NCBI GenBank assembly: GCA_002118135.1
Contig: BDIU01000324.1
Span: forward strand, 242,169-306,168
Direction of reading: 5' to 3'
Length of the DNA stretch: 64,000 nt
Source of the DNA: Trebouxia sp. TZW2008
Lineage: Eukaryota > Chlorophyta > Trebouxiophyceae > Trebouxiales > Trebouxiaceae
Part shown: piece after piece, positions 13,701-24,700 of the stretch
Numbering within the stretch: position 1 is the first letter of the stretch
How the letters are laid out: each line of letters opens with the position of its first letter
The notes under the pieces: model-generated
What the model was told of the DNA's origin: nothing
What the model saw: the letters and a program-made list of their open reading frames with translations, nothing else
Databases searched by the model: none
Position numbers and translations under genes: made by a program

Positions 13701-16302
13701 TTTGCCCTGTCAAGGAAAGAAAAGTCCACATTGTCAGCTGTCACAATAAAAGCTGCTGTGAGTGTGCAAGAGCCAGGGAAGTGTCCTGCAAAATTGGTCC
13801 TCATTGCTGCTGAAGTCGATGCAGCAACGCTCTTGGATCACTGTGATCCTTTGCTTCTGAGGGGACAGGAACCTGCCACCATGGGTCATTAAAAAGTAGT
13901 ACATGCTGTGACCTTCCACTTGTCAGCCTGGTGTCGTGATGTTGTCAGTACAAGTCAAAGTGTTCCTGAGCCCTGCATACTGTGTGCTAGACACAAGCAA
14001 GCTGCTTGTCTAGGATTGCAGCAGCGCTTGCAGCCAGATGGTTCTGTCCATTGAGTGGCCATGCAAACTGCCTGAACACTGTGTGATATGACTTGCCACT
14101 GCTCTGCCAACTTTGTAGTCTGTCCAGGCTGACTCATACAGGTGAGCAATGACTATTTGATTGCTGAGCGCAGGTTTGGCCAATTGTGCCGGCATTGCTA
14201 ACTCCTCTAGTGACCAAGCTGTCAGACTCAGATAGCAGCCCTCTGGTGGTGCAGCTGCTGCTGGTGGTGGCCCAGCTCACCCTCATTGATGCCAAGCAGC
14301 TTGTTGACTGCCTTGCCTCACAGCCAGCACCAGGTAGAACATGCTTGTATTTGCTGCTGCTGCTGCTGCTGCTTTCAGCCTTTTACAGCCGTCAGCAGGC
14401 GCACATCTTTGTCGCTGCTGCTGCTGCTGCACGTTTCAGCTGCTGCTGCACATTTCAGCCTTCATCTTGGCATGCTTTAGCTGTTTGACCTGTTCGTGAG
14501 CACCGAAAGGACTGGGCCAAGAAGCTGGAGAGCATGTATGCTTGTATTCACGTGTGACTTGCCGCCACCAGTCTGCAGACTATGTACATGCCAGCTGTGA
14601 TGTGTGCACAGCAATGGCTATCTGTTATGGTGCATGTACATGAAGACATGCTGACATGCATGCAGCCATGCGAAGCTTGCTTTGGAGCATAAGCAAAGGT
14701 CACCGCTCACTGGCTCTGGAGATCTGCAAACACTGTTGATGTGTCCTGTGCAGGCCGCAGAGGCACTGCCTTGGAGGTAGTGATGAACATCTGGATTGAG
14801 CGACAGCTGGAGTTTGTAGGCAGCTACAGGATAAACCTGGCCACCACTGCTCTTGTACAGCTGCTGTCATCACGCCATCCAGCTTTGATGGCCTTGCAGG
14901 TCAAGCTCAATCTTCTGCTGGCATGCTGCAGTTCCTGCCTGTGAACTTGCAACATGCTATATTCAGCAGCATGTCAAATGTGATTTTTCATTGGCATACC
15001 GCCACTTCTGCATGTGCACCCTGACAGCATGCCATCAACGGCAGCATCAGGGGTCAATGCCATCAGGCACAGAGCAGCCCTTTTGCAACTGATATATACA
15101 GCTGAAATTTGCCACTTGCAGCAGTCAGTGTCTAGTATGTTTAAGCCAGGTTCATTTGCAGCTGCTTACTGCTTGTGCTGTCATATCTGCTTTGTTTGTC
15201 TGTGTTCATCATAGTTGGCAGTGGTGAGTCGGCAAAATACGGCTGAGCAAAGCGGCAGCGTTCCATTTGCAGGTCAACGCTTTTTGCTATAGCTACATCT
15301 GCTTTGGCTCTGGTGACTGGGCAGCTGATGTGGCCTCTCGTGAATGTAACAGGTCAAAGGACAGCGTATGGATGTGAACAGCAAAATCAGGACACGGTCT
15401 CGTGCAAGGCAGCAGGCTGAGCAGTGGCAGATGGTGCCCCTTCCTGTCAAGCTTGTGGGCATGCTGGCTGACTCTGTTGCAGAAACTCAGACACTCAATG
15501 CAGGTGAGTATGTAGGACTCAATGCAGGTTAGTATATAGGACTCAATGCAGGTTAGTATGTATCATGCAGGGAATGCAGCAATCCTAGCCTTTTTCAACT
15601 GAAGGGCTGCTTTGATGTATGCAGCTTTGCAAGCATTTTGCTGCCAAGATTGCAGGATTGCCATGTTGTATAGTTTTCTAATGCACCCTGTTGTTTGGCA
15701 TGCCATGATCCACTTGTGGTGCTGTGTGCGCTTTTTGATCCACTTGCATCCAATTCATGCTTAGCGTGGCGCTTAATGGGTGTGTGTTGCAGAGAATAAA
15801 AGGAGCAAAGTAAATGTTGGCAAATTGCCAGCATTCAATGATGACTGGGATGATGATGACGACGACGATGATGATGACACTGATGACGGTGCAAGCTATA
15901 CAGCCAATCTCCTTGGCCTAGGTAAGCCGTGTTGCAATTTAGCAACTTCATGCATGCCCTGTGTTTGAAACAATCTGATTGTTTGTCATCAACCTTCAAA
16001 CATTAGGCGCATCGTCCTAATTGCCACCAGCTATGTGTCCCCCATACAGTCTTTCACTTCAGGTCCGTCACTGGCCTACATACTAACTTCGTGCCAACTC
16101 ATGCGCAGACTTAGAGGATCTTGCAGCTAACAATGAAGAAGCAGATGAGCACAGCAATGATCCGCTTGCAGCACTGGACCTCGTGGACTACATCAGACAG
16201 AACTTGCGCAGCATACACACAAGTGATCCAGCAGGTTTTGAGGCTTTGTGCTCATCCCTCAGCAAGCCTCAAGTACAGACTATACAATCAATTTTCAACT
16301 AA
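4712..16302 (+). CDS. IPO9: Importin-9 (karyopherin beta family)
   Basis: Nuclear import receptor for ribosomal proteins, histones and actin in other eukaryotes. Sixteen exons: 4712-5210, 5292-5356, 5568-5792, 6130-6318, 6960-7098, 7862-8067, 9280-9488, 10002-10177, 10736-10965, 12662-12879, 13505-13682, 14174-14333, 14754-14899, 15353-15503, 15793-15921, 16109-16302. All junction phases agree; total 3,114 nt, 1,037 aa, against about 1,040 aa for the human protein. Seen: N-terminal importin helices (QLAAVLLKRHVKEHW), the RVSGELVLDEL segment, RTRSRAR, an acidic run of ten Asp, and the family end DYIRQNL...FEALCSSLS. Start is the first in-frame ATG; another Met follows at 4763. Intron 4 is GC-AG. 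Introns 5, 6, 8, 9 and 10 contain extra exon copies, so alternative splicing is possible. Confidence 0.92.
7697..8670 (+). repeat. Copies of IPO9 exon 6 edges on both sides of the exon
   Basis: The start of exon 6 (7862 on) is copied at 7697-7775 (cagatgacccaggagcaggt), with changes that break the frame after the DQYV codons. The end of exon 6 plus donor (from about 7973 to 8075) is copied twice downstream, at 8188-8300 and 8563-8670. The first downstream copy has CGC to TGA (cagcgttgactg), a stop; the second is still open. All keep a gtcagt donor. Confidence 0.9.
9118..9360 (+). repeat. Duplicate of IPO9 exon 7 start
   Basis: The sequence from about 9118 to 9180 (gcatctgggagcagtgagtg...ctggcggtgg) is an older copy of the acceptor and first codons of exon 7 at 9280. 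The upstream copy has drifted and is interrupted after about 60 bp. Confidence 0.8.
10434..11345 (+). repeat. Array of IPO9 exon 9 copies, two before and two after the exon
   Basis: Exon 9 (10736-10965) begins with codons for GLGGLLQGSGEDT. Its 5' part is repeated at about 10450-10541 (well preserved, open) and 10583-10681 (eroded, ctgtcgtaggggttct). Its 3' part plus donor is repeated at about 11035-11160 and 11180-11345 (ctggccatggaggcaggggc, then ctggccatgaaggcagaggc). The flanking intron is copied too (cagtcatgcaagcctgcaca). Confidence 0.9.
11960..12880 (+). repeat. Five-copy array ending in functional IPO9 exon 10
   Basis: The exon 10 core (codons ARILPILASVV...NSSILVEGALDLL) occurs at about 11965-12060 and 12110-12200 (partial), about 12240-12400 and 12456-12610 (nearly full), then 12662-12879 (used in the model). 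The last three are spaced about 206-211 bp. The 12456 copy has its own tgcag acceptor and an intact frame, so it could be a cassette exon. The first copies have frame breaks. Confidence 0.9.
12985..13135. repeat. Minisatellite in IPO9 intron 10
   Basis: About five degenerate units of roughly 30 bp, each containing a version of gcacaagctgccaatgta. Intronic; no coding role seen. Confidence 0.8.
13150..13685 (+). repeat. Copies of IPO9 exon 11
   Basis: Exon 11 is 13505-13682. A near-full copy with acceptor lies at about 13315-13470 (cctgattggggtagcagggg...cctgctgcggcctgatatgg), open through most of its length. An older fragment is seen near 13170-13220. The copy at 13315 could encode nearly the same 45 residues. 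Confidence 0.85.
14351..14455. repeat. GCT trinucleotide microsatellites in IPO9 intron 12
   Basis: Runs of tgctgctgctgctgctgctg and gctgctgctgctgctgcacg follow the exon 12 donor. Intronic, so no effect on protein is expected. Confidence 0.85.
15491..15565 (+). repeat. Triplicated 5' splice site of IPO9 exon 14
   Basis: The exon-intron junction actcaatgcag|gtgagta is followed by two further units of about 28 bp with actcaatgcag|gttagta. Three consecutive potential donors result. Using the second or third would insert extra codons; only the first has the strong gtgagt. Confidence 0.85.
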
Positions 16303-16422
16303 ATCTACAGCTACGACCCCTCAAGCGACCCTAGTATGTGTGACATCAGTGATCTGAAATGAAGCCTGTGCTGCGAGAATAACATGTTCTACAACAAAAC
16401 CCATTTTTGCATGCCTCTTGTG

Positions 16423-17151
16423 TTACAATGCTCCTGCCTGCTTGAGCAAGGGCACAAGCTTCCCCTGCCTATCCAATGTTGCCACCCCAGGCCCATCATT
16501 GCAGCCACCATAACTCTTGCCTTTGATGAAGATGTTTGGCATGGATGTTCGGTTTGTCATCTACACGCAATCGCACCACAATTGCTGAGCAGCAGCAGCT
16601 TGAGCTTGTAGCTTGCAAGGAAGCGCATAGACCTCACCTCAGCGAGCTGTGCTCGTATGGCATTACCATCGTCCATGGTGTTCAGCTCTACAGCTGTGTA
16701 CTTGGCTCCTTTACTGTCAAGGAGAGCCTTGGCATTTTTGCAGAATGGGCAGCCTGTCCAGCTGAACACCACCACCTAAAGCAGGTGTTTCGTCATTTGG
16801 TATCAGTGGTTCTGTTGCAAGTTCTTAGCAGAAGTGTCTTACATCGTTATCTTTCAAGTAGCTGTCGACCTTGGACTTGATTGCTGCCTCGTCGTAGTCT
16901 CCAGCTTGCACTTTTGCGATGCCTTTCTTGAGATTGTTCACGGGAGACTTGGTGACTACTTCTGACAGCTGATTGATCATATTCTGAAACATGTCAGCCC
17001 GTGTCACCGTCAGCTGCCGTGCAGGACGCCGTTGACGAAACGGTGCACTATGCTTTGTGTTGCGTAAAGCTTTGCCGTGTTCGCGCGACGCAAACGCTGC
17101 AGCGCACTGACCCGGCACCGACTTGGTGAAACAACCACTCGCAAGCTCCAT
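16423..17151 (-). CDS. Plastid-type glutaredoxin, CPFC active site
   Basis: Thiol-disulfide oxidoreductase using glutathione. Exons on the minus strand: 17151-16843, 16775-16638, 16560-16423; all phase 0, 194 aa. The first ~45 residues are rich in Ser, Arg and Ala with few acids, like a chloroplast transit peptide. A linker (NNLKKGIAKVQAGDYDEAAI) leads to the glutaredoxin fold: VVVFSWTGCPFCKNAK with the dithiol CPFC site, then the cis-Pro loop TSMPNIF and the glutathione-binding GGCNDG. The stop is nested in ttgtaac, so TGTAA overlaps it. It converges on IPO9 with only 120 bp between stops. Plastid location is inferred from the N-terminus alone. Confidence 0.9.
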
Positions 17152-17662
17152 CAGCGTGGAGCAGCACTTCAGTTGATGCAGAAAGACGAATTGGTCCTAA
17201 GATGCGGCAGACGACGCGGTCGAGATCTGCACGTAAACCGCTCGAGCGAGGAGTCCGAGAGAAACGTGCAGCGATCAATATTTGGTCAATCTTTGAACTC
17301 GAATGGGTCTCGGAGCTGGCCCGGGCCCAGCAGTACAGTGTAGATTGGTCACGCTGTCCCACCCAAATCATAAACGTTGTGCGCGTCTGCTTTTATAACG
17401 GTGTCGAGACGAGACGGCTGGTTTGGTGCTGGCACCATCAACGCAGCTGGGCCTCTGCCTGTGTGGTTCAGCTTGCATGCCTGCAGGTGCATGCCCGGGC
17501 AAACGCACACTCGCGTAACGCACAAGCTCTTGAGTGCAATGTCTGGGCGCTGCCAGATGCTGCAATGACTTCGGCACTTCAATTTGGCAGCAGGAGCTTC
17601 TCGAGTACTCTTGCTGACAAGTCTGCGTAAAGCGCAAAAGCAGTCGGTTACCCGTGCCATTT
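17152..17662. promoter_or_regulatory. CpG-rich divergent promoter region, glutaredoxin / 2OG oxygenase
   Basis: Lies between two start codons facing away from each other. CpG is frequent (cgacgcggtcgagatctgca, ctcgagcgaggagtccgaga), unlike the gene bodies. Long open frames here have no recognisable domain and look like a by-product of composition. No TATA box could be assigned with confidence. Confidence 0.6.
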
Positions 17663-19051
17663 ATGACAAAAAGACGTAAAGCTGTCCAGCGACCTGACGA
17701 TGCTTCAGCCATTGACGCATTCTTGACCTGGTCAGAGTCCTACAAGAAAGTCTCCAAGTGGTTTCTGCAACACGACCTGGAGCAGCAGCTCGACGACAAC
17801 AATGGACTGGTGCAAATACCTAATTTCCTGCCAGCAAATATAGCTCAAGGTGCTCTTGAAATTCTTCAGCAAGTCCCTGAGGTATGGCAGCAGAGTTCAC
17901 AGCTGTCTCACAAGTAGCAAAGAGCAGGAGCTGTGCTGTTTCAGCTATTGGTATCTGAATTGCTAAACACACTCACCTCAGGTCTTAGTTGCTTGGTGAT
18001 TGGTACAGGCAGATTGGAATGCGACAATCGCTGATGAGGATGCAGCGCTCAATAACATCTCACATGGCTTTGTGTCAACAAGGGATCCTGGAGCAGCACC
18101 TGGCCTGGAACAGCTGTTCCGGTTGTTCAGCCTACTACTGCCTGAGGAATTGAACTCTTTTTCTGTCGCCAGGTATGCAAGCTTAGCATGCATAGCTTGT
18201 ACTGCTATGTCAGATCTGCAAGCCTTCAATTTGAAATCGCAGTCACATTGTTGCATATCTGTCATGTCATACTGGGCTGCAGGTACACTCATGGTCATCA
18301 TATTGCTACTCATGATGACAGGGCCTACACAGATGTAATAATGGAAGATGGGCAGATTGTTGAGTGTTCCAGAACAATTGCTGTAATATACTACCTTGCA
18401 AAAGATTGGAAGGAAGAGTATGGAGGCTTACTGAAAGATTGTGTTACAGACAAGGTAAGCTTCGTGGGTCTGTATGCCAATGTTGTACGTGCTGATGCTG
18501 TGGTGGAAAGTCGCGACACTCTTGATCAGTGCATTTGTAATGGTTCAGCATGCATACAGAATTGGTCAAGTGCTCAAAGACAGTCGCTCTGTGACTGTGC
18601 AAACCTAGCAAGGCCTTTGAGCCTGTGCCGATAGATATCTGCACTGAGTCCTTTGACTGCTGCTGCTTCAACATTGCAGGTCTTCATTCCAGAGTTCAAC
18701 TCAGTCATTGCTTTCAGAGTACCTAGGTATCATCAGGTCACACCAATGAGCACTAGCCGGCCACGCTATTCTGTCTTTGGCTGGTTTCTTCAGCCAGGCC
18801 GTCTATATGATCTGTACGAAGGAGACAATATGCCACAACAGCCAACACTTACACCGCACAAGACCAAAGGCACTCATGAAGCTACTGTGCTGCAAGAGTT
18901 TGCAGAGGTTGGCGCCTCAGATGGCAGTCTGACCAAACGGCAGCGAACCCAGCTTTTGACAGTTGCTTCACCACATTTTCTGAGCACCTCGCTGTGTTCT
19001 AAGAACATTGCAGATTCCAAAAGGAGGTTTGCACAGCTTGGCAACATCTGA
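17663..19051 (+). CDS. 2-oxoglutarate/Fe(II)-dependent oxygenase (prolyl-4-hydroxylase-like fold)
   Basis: Exons 17663-17881, 18009-18172, 18283-18454, 18680-19051; phases agree; 308 aa. The double-stranded beta-helix signatures are present: HxD iron ligands in THGHHIATHDD, the distal His in FRVPRYHQV, and an Arg for 2OG in RPRYSVFGWF. An N-terminal helical region (FLTWSESYKKVSKWF, PNFLPANIAQGALEIL) precedes them, as in Tpa1/OGFOD1 and P4H relatives. The Lys/Arg-rich start (MTKRRKAV) could be a nuclear signal. The tail after GDNMPQQP lacks a recognised domain. The substrate cannot be named. The first ATG of the exon was chosen. It is divergent from the glutaredoxin gene. Confidence 0.85.
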
Positions 19052-20109
19052 CCAGGCCATACAAGTCCCAGCTTGTGCCTTTGCAGATATCTGATGAAGT
19101 AGCTAGCTTCCCTTCCCTATCACATATTTCATGTTGCTCAAAGTTTACCTGTTGTAGTCAGCTTCTGTTTTGTGCAGCGTTGTGTCAGCGTTCCATTGCT
19201 TTTCCGAAAAAAGTCTTATTGGGAGTCTGCTCTGGCTGTCTGACGTCCGATCCGCTTTGTATCAAACGGTAATCCCGCGCTGCGATAGGCTGCAAATCTG
19301 GCATTTTGATGATGTTCAAGATTTCACAGCTCAGGTTTTTCCGGTCATGCTGTCGTTCAAGTGCGTATTATGAAACCTAGTCGAAGCTGGTCTAGACGTC
19401 TATCAGATGCTCTTGTACAATTGTACATGTGTGCTTGTAACTTCAGAAGCGTAGCTCTCATTGCATGAAAGCATTAGGGGGCAATTAGGCTGCACTGCAT
19501 GTCTGCATAAATGTGTGATATCACATTGCACGGAGCCACATGGGTCCGTTGGAAATTCACATTCTGACGGCACACAGTGTGACACAACAAATCATGCTGA
19601 GTGCAGATTATGCATTTGAAGAACTGTCTCAGTAGTAGATTAATATTAGCCAATATCATCGTTTGCCTCATGCGGGTCCGAGCGACGGTCAGTTTCTTCG
19701 CCTGCCATTATTCAATACGCTCTGGATAACATGAACGCATTGGACCATTGAGCTGCTGTGTATCCACAGAAACAATATGCACTGGGGCTGCAGTCAAGCA
19801 TGTATATAGAGGAGATGGCTCAACGCAGCAGCCAGCAGTTGATTTGCATGTAGACACAAGATGCTGCCAGTAAGCAACTGTACGATGTGCTGACCATGTA
19901 GCAACAGGTGGAAGCATTTTGGCGCAAGGCAAGGCCAAACGTGGCCAAAGAATGAACTTAGACGGAAGATTGGCTGCCACAGCATCTGGAAGGTTCAGCA
20001 GCAACATGCCATTTATGTGGTACATGAACTGCCCCAAAACGGAGGAAGTGAGCAGCGCTGGCATGCATGCACCTAATCCTACAATATTTTTGTAGCCCGT
20101 GACATCTGC
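19052..20109. other. Intergenic region between convergent oxygenase and RAB7 genes
   Basis: No supported gene. A minus-strand frame at 19708-20064 has no recognisable motif and no splice partner. A TGTAA lies at 19436-19440 but is far from the oxygenase stop. Confidence 0.5.
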
Positions 20110-21334
20110 TCAACCACAGCAACCTGCCTTTCTGCCTGCCCCTGCTTGTGCATTCATGTCAACTGTGTCTGGAATGTACCTGCATGTACACTGGCTTGTT
20201 ACAGTCACCAGCAGATGCACTATTCATGTGAGGCCACTGCTGGCCAAGCAACAAACACAGCAACACCCAGGGAATGAGTACACAAGCGAGAGGGCAACAA
20301 GCAAGCAAGTACTTACTGGTCCTCAGGAGCCTCATTGGACAAGGCATTCCTTGCTATACATTCAAAGGCACTTTCCACATTGGTTGCTTCCTTGGCACTG
20401 GTGTCAAAGTGAGGGATGTTGCCTTTGCTGCTGCACCATTGCTTGGCTTTCTTTTCTTGGACCTGCACACATCACTTGCATGAGCAGTTGCCTGATGTGT
20501 CTGCCTGTTAAGGTGTTGTATGTGGAATGGCAGGTGGAGCTCAGCACTGTTTGTGCAAAGCACAATGAGAGACCATGTGTGACTCCAAACGCACTGCCAA
20601 GAGCACCAATGCATGATAGGCGCTTACCACGCGTGTTCTACCGCCCTCCTGATCTACCTTGTTGCCAAGTAGCACAAAAGGGAAATGTTCTCGATCTGTT
20701 GGGTTGGCCTGCAAAGCATTGACAAAGCAATCAAGCCCACATAAGCATTCAATTATGTGAAGCGGTGCTATTTCATACATTTGCAGATACACAGTTGCAG
20801 ATACACAGTGGCACTGATCATGTACATGGTAAATCACTTCAGTCAACTTACCTGAGAAAGAAACTCGTCACGCCAATTTTCCAAATTGTCAAATGTTTTC
20901 TGTGAGTTCACATCATAAACAAGTACACAGCAGTCTGCTCCTCTGTAAAACGCAACACCTAGACTTTGAAACCTCTCTTGTCCCGCTGTATCCCAAATCT
21001 GCAGAGGCAGGCCAGCTTACAACAACTTCAGGACGCGCAGCAAGCTTCTGCATGAGCGCTTGTTCACCTGCATTGTCACTACTCTATCATCAACCTCAAC
21101 CTCTTTCGTCAGGAAGTCAGCCCCAATGGTTGCCTTGTACTGTGCAGAGAACTTTTTGTTCACGTACTGATTCATCAGGGAAGTTTTGCCGACCCTGCAA
21201 GCCAGGCAAGACGAAATCATCATTTCGCACGAAATGTGCATGTTTTGCATACATCGCTCGAGGGCTGATTCAGGAACGAACCCGCTGTCTCCGAGAATGA
21301 TAACTTTCAACAGCGTCCTTTTCCTTGAGGCCAT
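20110..21334 (-). CDS. RAB7: Rab7 small GTPase
   Basis: Controls late-endosome to vacuole traffic and recruits HOPS. Minus-strand exons: 21334-21282, 21194-21068, 20998-20852, 20708-20628, 20462-20317, 20179-20110; all junctions in phase, about 207 aa. All G-box motifs are seen: P-loop GDSGVGKTS (split by intron 1), switch [23 protein letters not shown] and TSAK. The start [16 protein letters not shown] is typical of Rab7. The end is GCCG-stop: two cysteines followed by a glycine, instead of a terminal CxC, still a plausible geranylgeranylation site. Divergent from VPS3, a tether subunit of the same pathway. Confidence 0.95.
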
Positions 21335-21785
21335 CCTGAGCGCTTTCTCTGGTTGCTCAATTCAGTTGCAAGCAGGGAGGCTGTGTAAGCAGCGCTTTTT
21401 AAGGTATCTCAGCAACTAGCAAGTGTGCTCAAGTCGCTCGTTCGACCGGAAGACATTTCAGCTCGTTCCGAGTTGAAGTGTCCATGGACCTGCTCGTGGG
21501 CCTTGCTGGTTCGTCTCCTTGATGCCGGAAGCTCTGATGAGCAGCGCTTTTGGCAGAAAGTGCAGCACGAGCGGAAGTCGCGCTCTCGTCTCTTTAGTGA
21601 TCCGATCTCGCTGTCACGATCGAAGCAACGTATGCACGGTCTCAGCGTGCACGCCAGTCCGTAATCAAGCGCATGCGCAGACGTCTGACCGCGCTACCCT
21701 CGGGCGCGGCGAATGTTACGAGTCGATGCAAGCATCAGCAAGCATCCCGAACGTGTTGCTGTGATAGTCATGTCGTGGCGTGAGC
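21335..21785. promoter_or_regulatory. CpG-rich divergent promoter, RAB7 / VPS3
   Basis: 451 bp between opposite start codons. CpG-rich core around 21560-21730 (gcggaagtcgcgctctcgtc, cgcgctaccctcgggcgcgg). No gene. Likely drives both neighbours. Confidence 0.65.
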
Positions 21786-24700
21786 ATGCGCGTTGCTTTT
21801 CACTCGTGGCCAGCTCATGATCACCGCTCCAAATCTTCCAAGATCTCCAGTGTAGCTGTTACTGAAGACGCACACACACTCTATTTGGGCCTGAGCGACG
21901 GTCAGGTTGAGGAACATAGCATACACTGCGATCAAGAAGGAGTCAAGACTTCCTTGCGTGCTCGCAAGCACATCGGCAGAAAGGTGCATACAGACAAATG
22001 TCAATGCTGCAATCCATTCATGCATTGCTCTGTATTTGCACCTGAACATACAGAGTCAACGTGTTGCAGCCAGTGCAAGACATATGCCACTTGCGGTCAG
22101 CACATCGCTTGGCATTGGTATGCGATGGTCAGTTGCTGCTGTTGGACCAAGAGTCACTGGATGGACAGGGCGTCCCCAACATCAAGGTTGAGACCTGCCT
22201 CGCATACGTGTCTAGGCAGATGAGACAGCGCCCACAGGCTATGCAAATTGGCGCATGCGAGTGCTTTTCACGTCCAAATATGCATTGGACCACAGCATGC
22301 ATGAAACACTTGCAAAGCAAACCCTTGCAGAGCTTGATGGGCACTCTTGGCAACTTGCTGTTGAGCAAGTTGTGTACCAATGCTGCATACCTATGCACAA
22401 TGCAGCACTCAAGGCATGCAGTGTGTCATGCTTGACAATGCATCAACTACCCAGCATTCAGCCACTCTGAGGGATTTTATTGACGGCATGCCCATACCAG
22501 GAGCACAGCACAACCTTGTCGCTGCGCAGCTTGCAGGTCTAGTATGACTGGATTGTCAGCCAGAGAGCTGGGGATGTGTCTGATGTGGTCTTGATTGATG
22601 TGCAGGCCGTTTCTGCAATGGCCCTCAGCCCCTGGGCCCAGTATCCACCCCGCCTGGCTGTTGCTATGCGTATCAATAAGCGCAATGCCAGGGTGATGGT
22701 GTTTGAGGTGCTTGTGGGGGCAGATGCTGGCTCTCCTTTTGGCTCCTCTGCTCTGTGCGTGTCCCAAGCCAACATTGCTGAGTCGCTGACCATCAAGGTA
22801 TTCCACATGCAGCATTGGCACTAGATTTGGCTCCCACTATGATGCCTAACGGCGTAGACTTTTCTTTTTTGTTCTTTTTCTCAGCTTGTTCAGACCCCAT
22901 CAAGTGCAGATTTTGGCTTGCTTTGGGCCCTCTGCTCTGTGCATATCTCAAGCCAACATTGCTGAGTCCTTGACCATCAAGGCAATCAGCACGCAGCATG
23001 GCAACATGCACAAGTTGTTCAGACTTTTGAGAGGTCAGTTATGTCAGGGCTGGGCATGCAGCCAACTTTTGCTTGCGGAGTGGCTGTGCACAGGATGCTA
23101 TATATTGCTGTGATGCTGTGTATCTTGCATGATGCAGTATGACCTCAACAATTGCAGTGGTGAGATGGCACTGAAGACAGACAAAAAGTCAGTCTGCAGG
23201 CTGCCCTGTATACTCTTGAGCTGGTTTTCTGGGAGAATGGCTGACCAGTGCTTCAAATGTCATCTTGCTATGGCACATTGGCTCACAGCAGCGCTGACAT
23301 GCACCCGAATTCACTGCACACTGGGCACACAGCAGCGCTGACATGCATGCAAACTCATTGCATACTAGCGCACAGCAGCACTCTGATGCATGCAATATGT
23401 TTGCATGTGTGCAGTCAATGGCTTGGCTGGGACAGAAGCTGGTGTTATGCACGTCCTTGAGGTACTTGCTGCTGCATCCTGGCCAGGGCACCAGCACCCA
23501 GCTGTTTGCTTTGGCAGAGGAAGCACCTTCACCAACCTTGGTCCAGTCCATTCCTTCTGCCAACCTGGCTGTGCTGCTCATGGTGCTGCCCCTCTTTCAT
23601 GACTTAATTGTGGCCTACTGAGGTTATATGACCCTACGTACAGAAGCAACGAGCTGCCTGCAAACTGGTCTGTTCAAGAATCCTCAGCAGTCTCAACTTT
23701 CTGCACAATAGTGTTCTCCTAGTGTCTTTGTGGTGCTGCCCTGTTTTGCTGTCGCCCCTTTGCTATGTTGCTGCTGAGTGAGCTGTATGCCCACAGGATG
23801 CCATTGGCATGTGAGTTTGTTGGCATGCATCATTGCCTTCTTCCAATTTTTGAGCACCCAGCTCAGTCTGTGCAGACCACTCTCACAATCACACTGGGAT
23901 TCTTGAAGTTGATACTGGGTCTGCCTTGCAAGCTGCCACAGGAGCGCACATCAACTTGCCGGCATGCATCATTGCATCCTTAAGACACCCAAGCACCCAG
24001 CATCATACGAGCATATGTTCCCACAAGCATGCTGAAGTTCTGCGCCCAAACCTGCCTTGCAAGCTGCTCCGCTTTTGTGAGCATAACCACAGCTTTTCAA
24101 TTATTAACGTCCTCACACTAGCCCTACAGAGTATCAGGGGTGCTGTTGTATGCACAGGATGAAGTTGGCGTGATCATCAATGATTCAGGGCAGCCAGCCC
24201 AATCAGCCCTCTCATTCCCCTCCACTCCAATAGCCCTGGCAGCATCAGGCTTGTACATATTGGCAGCCTGTGCAGATGGGGTACATGTGTATGACCGCAC
24301 CTCTGCAGCCTGGGTGCAGAGTTTACCCTACCCGGGGGTCACTGCCTCCCCTGGCCAGTCCATCATTGCTGCCTACACCAATAAGGGCAGCTGTGTGCTC
24401 TTCTCTGGCTTGCAAAAGGTACACAGATACAAGGGTCTCTAGGCCTGTCCAACTCTCAGCTCCTCTGCTGAGCTGCAAATAACAAGTTGCTGACCTGCAT
24501 TGTGGTTATTGTCTTCTGATGCTGTCTGTCACACATGGCCCTCATTGCTGCCTACACCAACAAGGGCAGCTGTTTGCTCTCCTCTGGCTTGCAGAAGGTA
24601 TGCTGATGCAGTCATGTTGTGCAACCTGCAGCCATCAAGTACCCTCGCCCCTTGACCCCTGGGAGTCACACACTGATCCTGTGCAAACTGTCATGTCACA

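Noticed and set aside
17202..17630. Open frames in the glutaredoxin/oxygenase spacer
   Set aside because: CpG-rich composition removes stops on several frames at once; no domain, and the neighbours' starts flank it.
19708..20064. 118-codon minus-strand frame
   Set aside because: No recognisable motif or splice partner; lies in a convergent 3' region.
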